Assembly (NCBI RefSeq): GCF_001812805.1 | Contig: NZ_KV810455.1 | Coordinates: forward strand, 1 to 64,000 | Source: Corynebacterium sp. HMSC078H07 | Lineage (GTDB): Bacteria; Actinomycetota; Actinomycetes; Mycobacteriales; Mycobacteriaceae | Direction of reading: 5' to 3' | DNA length: 64,000 nucleotides | Shown here: piece after piece, positions 44,526 through 53,749 of the stretch | Layout: the number at the start of each line of letters is the position of its first letter | Position numbering within the stretch: position 1 is the stretch's first letter | Notes under the pieces: generated by a model | Seen by the model: the letters and a program-made list of their open reading frames with translations, nothing else | Databases searched by the model: none | Told to the model about the DNA's origin: nothing | Translations under genes and position numbers: made by a program

Positions 44526-44937
44526 AGAACAACGGGCTGGCTATGCGACGTGGCAGTTGCTTCGTGCTGAGGGGCAGCGCATCGGGGAACAACAGTCGAA
44601 GGATGTAGTGCAAACGAAAGGCCAAGTATCTTTCCAGGTTTCGCAAGGTCAGACTCGTGAGACTCTGGTGCTTGAAGTTCGCATTGATGTTGACGTGCCG
44701 GAGCGCGCGAAGTTGGCGCTGGCCCTGCGTGGTAACTGGCCAAAGCCGGAACATAAAGAGTTAACGCCGGAAGAATTGGCTCAGCTTCTCTTGGGCTACA
44801 AGCTTGATGAGCTCGTTGCTGTGGTCAATTACGAATTGCAAAACCTAGCGCCTAAGTTTGGCGTGTCAGCACCCTCGATTCCGCAAGAGCAATTGGAAGC
44901 CCTACGCCAAGACGCTGCGGACAAGGAAACGGAGTAG
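44518..44937 (+). CDS. Probable SecB-like chaperone of the TAC operon
   Basis: 139 aa from TTG 44518, which lies inside the antitoxin's last codons with GGAGG 6 bases upstream. The layout fits SecB-like proteins: an antiparallel strand region (GQVSFQVSQGQTRETLVLEVRIDVDV), a loop, a strand ELVAVVNYELQ, a helix and a short closing segment (FGVSAPSIPQEQLEALRQ) like the SecB lid. Sequence similarity to classical SecB is low, so this rests on position and pattern. If correct, it protects the antitoxin from aggregation and proteolysis. Confidence 0.55.
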   Translation: MSKEQRAGYATWQLLRAEGQRIGEQQSKDVVQTKGQVSFQVSQGQTRETLVLEVRIDVDVPERAKLALALRGNWPKPEHKELTPEELAQLLLGYKLDELVAVVNYELQNLAPKFGVSAPSIPQEQLEALRQDAADKETE

Positions 44938-44977
44938 TCCGTGCCGTTCCTTGGGATAAGGCGGATGGCCTTTCCAA

Positions 44978-45140
44978 GCGCGCAAGCATGCCGCGGCTCT
45001 CGGTGCGAACCTCGCATTGAACGCCGGCTGGAGCGGCCTCTTCTTCCGCTCGAAGCATAAGAGACTGGCCACCGCTTGGGCCGGTGCCCTAGGCGCAAGC
45101 TCCGCGGACCTCGTGCGCCGCGCCTGGAAGTCTGACCGGA
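44978..45140 (+). pseudogene. TspO/MBR-family gene remnant (C-terminal part)
   Basis: In one frame the sequence encodes ALGANLALNAGWSGLFF, then LATAWAGALGASSADLVRRAW, the last two helices of TspO/MBR tryptophan-rich membrane proteins. Nothing of the N-terminal part is left upstream, and the IS3 left inverted repeat follows at once. Confidence 0.75.
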
Positions 45141-46105
45141 CCTGACCCCCTGGTGGTGGACACGTTGAAACCAGCATCTCGCTGGGGAAGTGAGGTACCT
45201 TTCCACCGTGCCACGCAAGACCTACACCGAGCAGTTCAAGCGCGACGCAGTCTCGTTGTACGAGTCGACCCCCGGAGCAACGCTCAACGCGATCGCCTCC
45301 GATCTCGGGGTCAACCGCAACTCCCTGCGCACCTGGCTCGACGCCTTCGGCACCGGCACCAAAACCAACGCCAACGGTGAAAAAGTCGCCAGCCCCATTG
45401 CCGCAGCCAACAGCGCACGCACGCCTGCTGAAGGACTCTCCGACGCCGAACGCATCCGCGTGCTGGAACGCGAAAACGCCAAGCTCCGGGAGGAGCGAGA
45501 GATCCTCCGCAAGGCGGCCAAATATTTTGCGGAAGAGACGAACTGATAAACCGCTTCCGGTTCGTTGATGACAACCGAGGCCTCTACGAGGTCAAGCGGT
45601 TATGTGAGGTTTTTAAAGATCAACCGGTCCTCGTATTACAAATGGAAATCTGCTGCTCCTGCCCGCCGGCGACGCGCCCTTGACGACGCGGTGCTGGAAG
45701 CGAGGATCAAGGCCGTGTTCACGGCCGAGAACGGCTGTTACGGGGCGAAACGCGTGACGGCGGCCATTAACTCCGATCCAGCCAACGACGACCTTTTCAA
45801 TCACAAGCGCACCGCCAGGTTGATGCGCCAGATGGGCCTGTTCGGCTACACCAAAAAACGCCGGGTGATAACCACCGTGTCTGCGAAACGGGCTCCGAAG
45901 TTGCCCGACCTGCTGAAACGCCGGTTCACCGCGGAGAAGCCGAACACCATCTACGTCGGCGATATCACGTACCTGCCGATCGCGGACGGGTCGAATATGT
46001 ACCTGGCAACCGTCATCGACTGCTATTGGCGGCAGTTGACCGGTTTCGCGGTCGCTGACCACATGCGCACGGAGTTGGTCGAAGAAGCCCTCACGATGGC
46101 GGGCC
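45141..46105 (+). mobile_element. IS3-family insertion sequence, truncated
   Basis: Left inverted repeat at 45141-45164 (CCTGACCCCCTGGTGGTGG..), then orfA and orfB. The element ends inside orfB where an oppositely oriented IS3 end begins at 46106, so it has no right end of its own. Confidence 0.85.
45208..45546 (+). CDS. IS3-family transposase orfA
   Basis: 112 aa from GTG 45208 (in-frame GTG 45190 possible). Helix-turn-helix at residues 10-45 (KRDAVSLYESTPGATLNAIASDLGVNRNSLRTWL) and a leucine zipper RIRVLERENAKLREEREILRK near 80, complete for an IS3-family OrfA. It binds the IS ends and joins the OrfAB transposase by -1 frameshifting in active elements. Confidence 0.88.
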   Translation: MPRKTYTEQFKRDAVSLYESTPGATLNAIASDLGVNRNSLRTWLDAFGTGTKTNANGEKVASPIAAANSARTPAEGLSDAERIRVLERENAKLREEREILRKAAKYFAEETN

Positions 46106-46122
46106 TGAACCCCGGAAAGTAG
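45546..46122 (+). pseudogene. IS3-family transposase orfB, frameshifted and truncated
   Basis: The N-terminal frame (INRFRFVDDNRGLYEVKRLCEV) shifts by one base near 45610 to the frame carrying LKINRSSYYKWK. The integrase core shows its first two acidic residues (VGDITYLPI and VIDCYWRQLTGF), but the gene stops at ALTMAGLNPGK before the final glutamate. It cannot make an active enzyme. Confidence 0.85.
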
Positions 46123-46370
46123 ACATGTCGGCGGCTAGCTATGTTTTGGGATAGCGTAGCTAATGTGAGTGCTTCGAAGTCATCCGGGGAGGCTAGAAGA
46201 TTGCAGTAGGAGTGTCGTCTGCGCGAGTTGTAGCGCAAGCACTTTCGGGAGAATTCTTGGCGGCAGGTGATGGGGATTCTCAAAGACTTTCCGGTTACGC
46301 AGGAATTTACGCTTTAAGGCGACAACAAATGATCTTACCAGGGCTTTATCGGCACTCGTTCCCACCGCGC
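46106..46370 (-). mobile_element. IS3-family remnant, 3' end of an orfB
   Basis: On the minus strand the frames GTSADKALVRSF...RKVFENP and ITCRQEF...YNSRRRHSYCNLLASPDDFE, offset by one base near 46265, form the C-terminus of an IS3-family OrfB, ending in the inverted repeat at 46106-46130. It faces the truncated IS head to head. The same end sequence occurs at 1-35. Confidence 0.8.
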
Positions 46371-47026
46371 CCAGGGACTGGCGTGCACCAAGTACGGCGC
46401 ATTGGTCTTAACCCTGGACAGGATCAACGACTGGAATCAGACACACTTTTGTTACTTAGCCCTGACCTGCAAAGGGTGAAAGGATTCTTTGCGTGCGGTA
46501 GCGTTCGTTTGGGAACACTCGTGACCTTCATTTATCCCTCATCCGGCCTACTTGTACGTAGTTTATCCCTCTAAAGGCTCCGATCAGCACGGCGAGATTG
46601 ACCTCTTATGGCGCCATGCTCTCCACTACAGGCTGCGGCGCCACCATTCTCGGCACCACCTATCGTTCATTTCTCAACACTAATGCCTTATGGCTCGAGC
46701 GAGGTCAGGCTTGGTCAGGATTGACTTGTGATGTGATGTCAGCTTCGAGCCAGGTCGATCGATAAGCTACGAGCACGCCGGTCTTCTCGATGCGCTGAAG
46801 TCTGGCTGTTTTACCGTCCATTAATGGAGCAGTTATATCCCCCGGAATTTTAATATGGACTGACCGTTCTCGCTCCCCGACAGCCTCGCTCCCATGTCGT
46901 AGAGCATTCTTTGAGCATCTCGTCGAACCACAGGACGGAACGAATATTGACTTTGACGAGGGAACCTGTGATATTATCGACTTACTGGGCCTAGCCGTTG
47001 ACCCTCCACCGATAAGGAGAGCGCCG
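46371..47026. other. 656 bp without a supported gene
   Basis: No convincing coding region or RNA. It lies between IS debris and the NYN gene. A strong ribosome site (AAGGAG) just before 47027 belongs to the next gene. AT content is higher toward 46830-46990, where its promoter may lie. Confidence 0.4.
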
Positions 47027-47824
47027 ATGACTGGGCCCCAACTAGTTCTTCAGAAGGTTAAAATGGGAAAGCACTCTTCAGGGAAATCGGCTAATGATTT
47101 CCCTCGGCGACCAATTGTCACGGCCATATTGGTAGACGGAGGGTTTTACAGACACCGTGCGCGAGTTCTCTTCGGCGAGAAAAATCCGCGAGATCGAGCA
47201 AACGAACTTTTAGGGTATTGCCATAGGCACATACGGGAGTCCGGAAGCAGTCTCTATAGAATCTTCTACTACGACTGCAAGCCTTCATCGAAGGTGCTGT
47301 TTCATCCGCTAACGCAGACACAGAAGAACCTCGGAAAAACTGAGGAATACCGCTGGATGATAGACTTTCTAGAAGAAATCGTAAAGAAGCGAAAAGTCGC
47401 TTTACGCCGAGGCGAAGAACTTGAAACCCAAAATGGGTATACCCTTAAATCTAGGCCGCTAAAGAGGCTCTGTCGCGGGGAAATTGAAGTTTCAGATCTG
47501 ACTGAGCGAGACTTCTCACTGGATATCACTCAGAAGGGAGTAGATATGCGGATAGGCTTGGATATAGCTTCCCTGGCAGAACGCGGACTTGTGAATCAAA
47601 TCATCATGATTTCAGGTGATAGCGATTTCGTCCCCGCAGCTAAGCATGCGCGTAGGTCAGGAATCGATTTCATATTAGACCCGCTCTGGGCCTCAGTCTC
47701 TGAGAGCTTAAATGAACATGTTGATGGTGTCCGTGAGTGCGTTCTCAAACCACCCAAGAATCAAGACGATCCTTTATATGGAACTACTCCGGAACAAACC
47801 GCTGAGGTTGACGAAGAACTATAG
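47027..47824 (+). CDS. NYN-domain (LabA/DUF88-like) putative RNase
   Basis: 265 aa from ATG 47027, with AAGGAG 7 bases upstream. The PIN-like NYN fold is clear: ILVDGGFYRHRA near residue 34 (first acidic residue), YRIFYYDCKP near 77, KGVDMRIGLDIASLAERG near 175 (second acidic site) and IMISGDSDFVPAAKHARRSG near 195 (third). These residues hold the metal in PIN-type nucleases, so RNA cleavage is likely. The N-terminal 30 and C-terminal 30 residues are unstructured-looking. No partner gene lies next to it. Confidence 0.8.
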   Translation: MTGPQLVLQKVKMGKHSSGKSANDFPRRPIVTAILVDGGFYRHRARVLFGEKNPRDRANELLGYCHRHIRESGSSLYRIFYYDCKPSSKVLFHPLTQTQKNLGKTEEYRWMIDFLEEIVKKRKVALRRGEELETQNGYTLKSRPLKRLCRGEIEVSDLTERDFSLDITQKGVDMRIGLDIASLAERGLVNQIIMISGDSDFVPAAKHARRSGIDFILDPLWASVSESLNEHVDGVRECVLKPPKNQDDPLYGTTPEQTAEVDEEL

Positions 47825-48216
47825 CTCAATAGCCTCGATTTACCACTGGGTCTAGTTCTTCGCGTCTTGCGCAGCGCGGCAGCAGTCATACTCGAACGTC
47901 GGCCCACCGCGCCGTTAAGATGTATCTGGAAGTTCTGCTTCTCGCAAGATGGCCCCACCGGAGTCCATGTCAAAAAGCGTATGAACCCCCTCGTTCTAAC
48001 CTGCCCGCCGCAGTTGTAGACCGGACCTTAACGGCGATCTTTTCCGCGAACTCCCAAATCGCGCCTCGAATAAGAGGAGCGCAAACATCAAAATCGACTG
48101 CTGTCGGGAACTGACCCCCGGGGGAAGCTCGCGCAGTGGGTCTGGAGGCGTTAGACGCCCGCCGTATCGCGAGTCCGGTCGCGGTAATACTTGAGGTATA
48201 CGGTGTAGGGGTCAAA
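47825..48216. other. 392 bp without a supported gene
   Basis: Only short frames that do not resemble known proteins. The stretch lies between the NYN gene and the serine-protease remnant and may hold the worn 3' flank of the latter. Confidence 0.4.
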
Positions 48217-48599
48217 TCACACGAAGCGGGAGCCCATGACGTCGATGGCGATGAGCTCGCCGTCCTTGGTGAACACCGGTCCGCTGGAGTCGCCGTGGTT
48301 GGAGCTGCCCGTGATGCCGTGCATGGTGGTGACCTCGCCGGCATTGATGTTGTCGCGCTGGGCGATGACCTTCATACGTGCCATTTGTAGCCAGTCCACG
48401 TCTTCGTCCTTGAAGCCCTTGCCGAAGCCGTAGAAGTCGGCTTCCTCACCGTCGTGGTACTGATGGCCGTCCGCGACCTTGGCGTACTTGTCGAGCTCCT
48501 TCGGTATTTCGAGGTGCAGCAAGGCGAGATCGGACTTGGGGCCCTTCTCAAAACGGTCGACGTCGATGGACGGTTTGAAGTGCCCCGAGTTTTGTTCTT
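48217..48599 (-). pseudogene. Trypsin-like serine protease remnant
   Basis: A 128-codon frame with SDLALLHLEIP (the aspartate of the catalytic triad) and HGITGSSNHGDSSGPVF (the catalytic-serine motif GDSSGP). The histidine half, signal peptide and start codon are missing: the frame opens after a TAA at about 48600. It is the C-terminal half of a secreted protease gene that lost its front. Confidence 0.75.
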
Positions 48600-48781
48600 A
48601 GGCATTTGCCTTGATTTCTATTATTTCCGGTGGCGGGATCAGCTTCCAAAAGGTCAAAGTCTGCGTCCGTGGTTCGGGCGCTTGCCCGCATCCATGTGTC
48701 GTTTTCATCCTAAGCCTCATCTCAGCAGGCGCTGGTAGCTTTTATACATACCGCAACCGGCAGCCACGGGAGGCCTATTCT

Positions 48782-49207
48782 GTGAACGGCGAACTTACTG
48801 AGTTGCTTGTATACGCCGGGTTAGTGCTTGTCATGGTGCTCTACTGGACCTACTACATTAGGTGCGTGCGGAGGCAACCCAGATCGGAAAAGTGGTACGA
48901 CGATGTCGACTCTGTAGGCGCAGCAAGTGATGGTGTCCTTTTCATTTATCCTTACTGCTCGCTCATTATGGGCGCTGGCGGCGCCATGGGGTTGGTCGCA
49001 AGTGTCAACCCTCCCGAGTTTGTCTACACGCTGCTGAAGGTTTGGCTCGCGGCAGCTTTCGTTATCGGAGTCATTGGTTTTACGGGCGCGGTCGGGGTTC
49101 CGCTTCCATGGCCTTTTGTTCCGCGTTGGGTCGCCGATATCCGCACAGCAAAGCGTGCCCGAAGGCGTGAGCGCAGACAGGCCAGAAAAAGAGAAAAGGA
49201 AGAATAG
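48782..49207 (+). CDS. Small membrane protein, unknown function
   Basis: 141 aa from GTG 48782, preceded by GGGAGG about 11 bases upstream; the frame is open further up to 48611 but without a good start. Three hydrophobic segments: residues 6-24, 52-72 and 80-105, ending in a strongly basic tail (KRARRRERRQARKREKEE), which predicts a cytoplasmic C-terminus. No family recognised. Confidence 0.6.
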   Translation: MNGELTELLVYAGLVLVMVLYWTYYIRCVRRQPRSEKWYDDVDSVGAASDGVLFIYPYCSLIMGAGGAMGLVASVNPPEFVYTLLKVWLAAAFVIGVIGFTGAVGVPLPWPFVPRWVADIRTAKRARRRERRQARKREKEE

Positions 49208-49257
49208 CTACTGCAGGAAGAGGCGATATTGTCCAGCGTTCGTGGGGGCTGGCAGCG

Positions 49258-50394
49258 TCACGCTGCTGCGAGCGCTGCATGAATCACCGCATTCACATGC
49301 GCAAATGGAATCCTCTCCTGTTCAATGCGCAGCCGGCCCGCGGTGAAGAGCTGGAGGTAGGCGCGCTGCTCTTCGGTGGTGAGGTGGGTAAGTGTGGCGG
49401 AGCCGTCGCCGGGGTCGGGGACGGCCAGGTGCTGGAATTCGGTGACGGTGGCTGTGTCCATGAGCAGTGACGTCGTGTGGGGGAAGTGAGCGCGCACGGC
49501 GTTGAGGATGGCAAAGCCGGCGGCGTCGAGGTCGCCCCAGTAGGTGATGTCGGTGTGGCTAAGCCAGCCCAGTGCGTGGAGTTGGCGGGCGGCGGTGCCG
49601 GCACCGAGGAGGGCGACGGTGGGAGGGGAGGCGTCGGAAAGCATGGGCAAGGCCAGGAAGGTTTGTTTGTTCTCCACGATGAGGACGCGGGGAGGGGTGT
49701 GCGGGAAAAGCGTGGCGGCGTGGGCTAGGGGGATTTCGATATCGCTGAGCGCTGGAGCGTGGTTGAGGTAGCGCAGGCGGATTCGGGAGTCGCTGCGGCG
49801 CAGGCCTAAGTCTGTGATGCCAAACGGCGCGAGGAGTGTGAGGAGTAGGCGGCGGTGGGTACCAATCCACTTGCCGTCCACACCTTCGACCGGCACGGCG
49901 CGCTCCCACTCGCCGGAGTCAGGGTTGGCGCGCAGCCAGGTCAGGCACGGCCCTAGGCACTCCAGGTCATAGGCGCTTAAATCCTTCCATTGGGTATAAG
50001 CCCGGCGGACGGTGTGGGCGAAGTCAGGGGAGTCCGGGAAAATGGCGGCGATGTTCCGGGCGCGCTGCCGGGCGGTGGAATACTCGCGTTCCAAGCCGGC
50101 GGCGGTGGCGATGCGCTCGGCGCCGGTGATTGTGATGCGGGTCGGGATGGTGTTCGTGCCGAGGCCCGCGCGTGACCAATTGCGGGAGGCGTAGATAACC
50201 TCCTCCTGGTGGGGCCAGCGCTGCCAAGCGCGGACAAAGTCCTGTGCGGCGTCGATATCGCGGGCGGCAGCAGCGGCGGTGGGTGGGTGCAGGGGCCAGT
50301 CGACGCACACAGAATCCGGGTCAGCCAGTGCTTGGGCAAAGTGGTTGCGCAGGAACTTTGCGGCATGGTCGTGCAGATCTTTAGGGCTGCGCAT
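49258..50394 (-). CDS. jetD: Wadjet nuclease subunit JetD
   Basis: 378 aa from ATG 50394, inside the end of jetC (14-bp overlap). It is the TOPRIM-type endonuclease that cuts plasmid DNA after loop extrusion by JetABC. The N-terminal half matches the Wadjet JetD N-terminal region; the C-terminal half has IVENKQTFLALP near residue 220 (acidic glutamate) and the TOPRIM-like YWGDLDAAGFAILNAV near 268. Length and gene order fit type I Wadjet. It is the last gene of a four-gene operon with overlapping ends, so all subunits should be made together. Confidence 0.9.
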   Translation of the reverse strand: MRSPKDLHDHAAKFLRNHFAQALADPDSVCVDWPLHPPTAAAAARDIDAAQDFVRAWQRWPHQEEVIYASRNWSRAGLGTNTIPTRITITGAERIATAAGLEREYSTARQRARNIAAIFPDSPDFAHTVRRAYTQWKDLSAYDLECLGPCLTWLRANPDSGEWERAVPVEGVDGKWIGTHRRLLLTLLAPFGITDLGLRRSDSRIRLRYLNHAPALSDIEIPLAHAATLFPHTPPRVLIVENKQTFLALPMLSDASPPTVALLGAGTAARQLHALGWLSHTDITYWGDLDAAGFAILNAVRAHFPHTTSLLMDTATVTEFQHLAVPDPGDGSATLTHLTTEEQRAYLQLFTAGRLRIEQERIPFAHVNAVIHAALAAA

Positions 50395-53300
50395 GATCGG
50401 GGTCCTGGTAGGTGGAGGCGTCGATAAGCGAATAGCCCGTGCGCGCCTGCGGGCGACCATTGATGGTGGGCTCGTCGTACTTGACCACAATCGTGCCATC
50501 CACGTAAGGAGACAGCGTCTGGATGAGCTTGAAAGGCGTGGCCAGAATCATGTGGAAACCAAAGGACGTAAAGACGGACATGGCCGTGCGCGTAAACGTA
50601 GGATCGGCGCGGTCAAAGGCCTCATCCAGAATGATGGAACCATAGGTGGGCACGTCCTGGTCCGGCTCCGCCAGCCGGAAGCGCAGGGCCGCTGCCAGGC
50701 AGAAAAAGACGAGCTTTTGGGCCTGGCCGCCAGACAGCGAGGCCGAATCCTGGTAGGTGTTGGCCGTGGTGCCATCCGGGTACAACTCGCGGCCGATAAA
50801 GCTGACGTGCCGCCGGGTATCGAGCACCACGTTGCGCCAGCGGATATCCTCTGGCTGGCTCGAGCCCAAACGGCTCAAGATCTTGTCCAACGCGTGGTAG
50901 CGCTGCAGAGCAGCCTCTTGATCATCGGCGTTGATCTCGCCCAAGCTGTGGGAAGTGGCAGCATCCAGGTCCCGCTGGAAGTCTTGGACCACCTGGCCGC
51001 GGGCATCCTTGACGTCAATGCGCAGGGTGCGCTCTCCATTAAAGGGCGAGCGCTCCAGGGACTTGTTGATGTATTCCATGCGCCTCTCAATATCGCTGCG
51101 AGCACGGCGCAGGTCGGTGGTGAGGTGGGAGAGGTTGCGCACGGTGGAGCCGTTGAGCAGCTCGAGGAAGCGGGCGCGGAAATCCGCCAGGCGGTCAGCG
51201 CGGAGGAACTTGAGCTTCTCAATGCCTTCGCCAGCGAAGCTCGCCTGTGGCTCAAGGTCCGCGGCCTCCGCCGACCACTGGGCCAGATACGTGTGGAGGA
51301 CAGAGACAATTTTGGCATTGGCGTCCTCGATGCTACGCGTGGCGGTGCGGGCGGTGTTCTGGAGGCTGGCCTGGACCTCATCGCGCCGGGCATCGATGTC
51401 ATCGATGGTGAGCTTGCGCTTGCCTTTGTGCAGGGCTTCTTCGACTGCTTTCGCGATGTCCTGGTTTTCGATTTCAGGCACGGTGCCAATGATGCGGCGG
51501 CGCTCCGTGGAGCGCTCGAGCTCGCCTTCGATGTTGCCCAGGTGCTTCTGGGCGTCGTTAAGCCGGGCGCGTGCGGCCTTGAGCTTGGCCTTGGCCTGCT
51601 CGTGGGCCGCGGCGAGGGCTTGGGCCTCCGGGGAGGAGGCCAGCGAGTCATACTGCTCCTGCAGATCCCGCCGGCGAGCCTCGGCGGAGGCGGTGTCGAT
51701 GTCCTGGAAGGAGGTTTCCAGCACCTGTTGGGCTTTATCGCGCTGGGAGCGCAGAATGTCCACCTTCCGGTTCAAGTTCTGGACCTGCTTGGCCGTGGCA
51801 CGAGCGGTGGCCTTGGCCTCCGTGAGTTGGGCGCGCAAGAGCTCAATCTTGGCGGTGTTGGTAGAGCCCACCCGGTACCAGGCGGTGCCGGTAAAGCGCT
51901 TGCGGTCATCCTTGATGAAGCGGGTTGAGCCGTCCTTATCCTTGGGGCGGCTTTCCAGGCCATCGCGGGTCACCGCCGGGGTGCTGGTGACCTGGTCCAG
52001 CTCTGCCACCGAGTCCACACACTCGTAGTTGAAGCGGCGCGAAATGTGCTGCCGCACCCAGTGCGCCATGGCGTGGTCCTGGAATTCCAGCTTGTGGATA
52101 AGCTGCCGCGGGCTGCGCGCGGACGCCGGTGGTGATGCAAACTCCGGAATGGTGCGGTACTCCAAACGGGTGCCCACGTTGCGCGAATTGACCCACTGGT
52201 TGATGGTGTCGCGGGCAGCCTCGGGAACGAGCAGGGTGGCGGCAAAACCGTGGAGGAGCTTTTGAATCACCGGCTCCCATTCCGCCTGCTGCGGGCTGAT
52301 ATCGATGAGCTCGCCGGCGAAGGGAAGCTCGGATTCGGCATAACCGGTATCGCGAGCCAGCTGTGCGCGCAGTTCTACTAAGGCTTTGTCGATGTTGGTG
52401 CGCCGCGAGCTAAATGAACGCAGCTCGCTATCGAGCGCGGCGCAGGCGGTGGCAGCGTCGCGGGCGGCCACGCCGGCTTCTTGCTGCTCGTTGATGAGGT
52501 TGGCGAAGTCAGCCTCAAAGTCCGCGATCCGCAGCTTCGCGTTGGCCTGGAGTTCTGCAAAGCCGTGCGGGCTGAACTCATAATCCTCCGTCCACGCGCC
52601 AGCTGCTGCAGCCAGCCGCTGGAGTTCCTTTCTGCGGTGCTCAATCTCTTTGTCCGCAGTTTCCATCTTGGCGCTTAAAGCATCGAGTTCGCCGGCGCTG
52701 AGCTGGGTCACGGCCAGCGCGGCTCGGCGTTCGGCATCATCCAGGTGCGCGACGTCAGCGTTGAGGGCCTCAGCCTGGGACTGGGCCTCCGCCAGCTGTG
52801 CTGTGAATGCGCGGATGAGGTAGTCCAATTCTTCCGCCACCAGGCGCGTGCGTACTGCCGGCAGCGCCTCACTCATGGCCTCTGCTTTCTCCTTATCCGC
52901 TTCAGCGCTAGACCGCTGAGAGTGAAGTTGGGGCAGGGTACTAAGCGTATCAATCTGCGCTTTGACGTCCTCTACCCGCAGGTAGGCCTGGCGCAAATCC
53001 TCAAACTGCTCCACGGCTTCATCCGCTCTGGTGAAGGTATCTGGCACATCCAGCATGTAATCCCTAAAGAGCTGGTCCAAGCTGGACAGTGACTTCGCGG
53101 ATTGCGTGCGGTGAAGAAGGAGCTGGCCCTCCACATTCTTAATCCCTAAGCGTTTGCGGAAGCGGTCCGCAAACGTGGCATAGGTCGGCGTGAAGGACGC
53201 GCCGGGGCCCTTATACAGCGCCCTGATCTTGCGGCTATCCAGGCTGCGGGTGAGCAAGGGGCTGAGCTTATCGACGTCCTCATCGCCCGGCACCAGCCCA

Positions 53301-53749
53301 TACAACTTCTTTACCTGGCCTACGGAGTTCTCACCGCCGTTGAGGCGGAAAATGGCGATGAGGGTGTGCTGCTTGCCCTGGCCATTGTCATAGGTCAGCG
53401 CCACCACCGAGTTGGTGGCACCTTCGCGCAGGTACTCCGGGGTAATTTCGCCGGTCTGCGTATTCTCCTGCTGCCGCCACGCTCCGCGCACGTAGGAGAC
53501 CAAGTTGCGGCCGTTGTGCCGTCCGAGGTCTTGTTGCGAGGCCGCGTTGAACTTCACGTGGTTCTGGGGGACAAGGACCGCTGACATGGCATCCAGCAGC
53601 GTGGATTTACCTGAGCCCGAGCCACCCGTAATGAGGAAACCTTTGCGCGCTACCGGGATGGAAAAGTAGCCGTGAAAGGTGCCCCAGTTGATGAGTTGGA
53701 TGCGGCTGATGCGGAACTGGCCTGGGTAAAGGTCCGTGTGTTTAGTCAT
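50381..53749 (-). CDS. jetC: Wadjet SMC-like ATPase JetC
   Basis: 1,122 aa from ATG 53749, which overlaps the jetB stop. SMC/MukB-like motor: Walker A ITGGSGSGKSTLLDAM near residue 38, two long coiled-coil arms (about 250-420 and 620-800) around a hinge-like region, then the signature SLSGGQAQKLVFF near 1015 and Walker B YGSIILDEAFDRAD near 1045. With JetA and JetB it extrudes DNA loops and singles out small circular DNA. The long open frames on the opposite strand are shadows of this gene. Confidence 0.93.
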   Translation of the reverse strand: MTKHTDLYPGQFRISRIQLINWGTFHGYFSIPVARKGFLITGGSGSGKSTLLDAMSAVLVPQNHVKFNAASQQDLGRHNGRNLVSYVRGAWRQQENTQTGEITPEYLREGATNSVVALTYDNGQGKQHTLIAIFRLNGGENSVGQVKKLYGLVPGDEDVDKLSPLLTRSLDSRKIRALYKGPGASFTPTYATFADRFRKRLGIKNVEGQLLLHRTQSAKSLSSLDQLFRDYMLDVPDTFTRADEAVEQFEDLRQAYLRVEDVKAQIDTLSTLPQLHSQRSSAEADKEKAEAMSEALPAVRTRLVAEELDYLIRAFTAQLAEAQSQAEALNADVAHLDDAERRAALAVTQLSAGELDALSAKMETADKEIEHRRKELQRLAAAAGAWTEDYEFSPHGFAELQANAKLRIADFEADFANLINEQQEAGVAARDAATACAALDSELRSFSSRRTNIDKALVELRAQLARDTGYAESELPFAGELIDISPQQAEWEPVIQKLLHGFAATLLVPEAARDTINQWVNSRNVGTRLEYRTIPEFASPPASARSPRQLIHKLEFQDHAMAHWVRQHISRRFNYECVDSVAELDQVTSTPAVTRDGLESRPKDKDGSTRFIKDDRKRFTGTAWYRVGSTNTAKIELLRAQLTEAKATARATAKQVQNLNRKVDILRSQRDKAQQVLETSFQDIDTASAEARRRDLQEQYDSLASSPEAQALAAAHEQAKAKLKAARARLNDAQKHLGNIEGELERSTERRRIIGTVPEIENQDIAKAVEEALHKGKRKLTIDDIDARRDEVQASLQNTARTATRSIEDANAKIVSVLHTYLAQWSAEAADLEPQASFAGEGIEKLKFLRADRLADFRARFLELLNGSTVRNLSHLTTDLRRARSDIERRMEYINKSLERSPFNGERTLRIDVKDARGQVVQDFQRDLDAATSHSLGEINADDQEAALQRYHALDKILSRLGSSQPEDIRWRNVVLDTRRHVSFIGRELYPDGTTANTYQDSASLSGGQAQKLVFFCLAAALRFRLAEPDQDVPTYGSIILDEAFDRADPTFTRTAMSVFTSFGFHMILATPFKLIQTLSPYVDGTIVVKYDEPTINGRPQARTGYSLIDASTYQDPDHAQP

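Noticed and set aside
50279..51928. A 549-codon open frame on the + strand
   Set aside because: It is antisense to jetC; JetC has clear Walker and signature motifs, and the antisense product has no recognisable domain. High GC keeps the shadow frame open.
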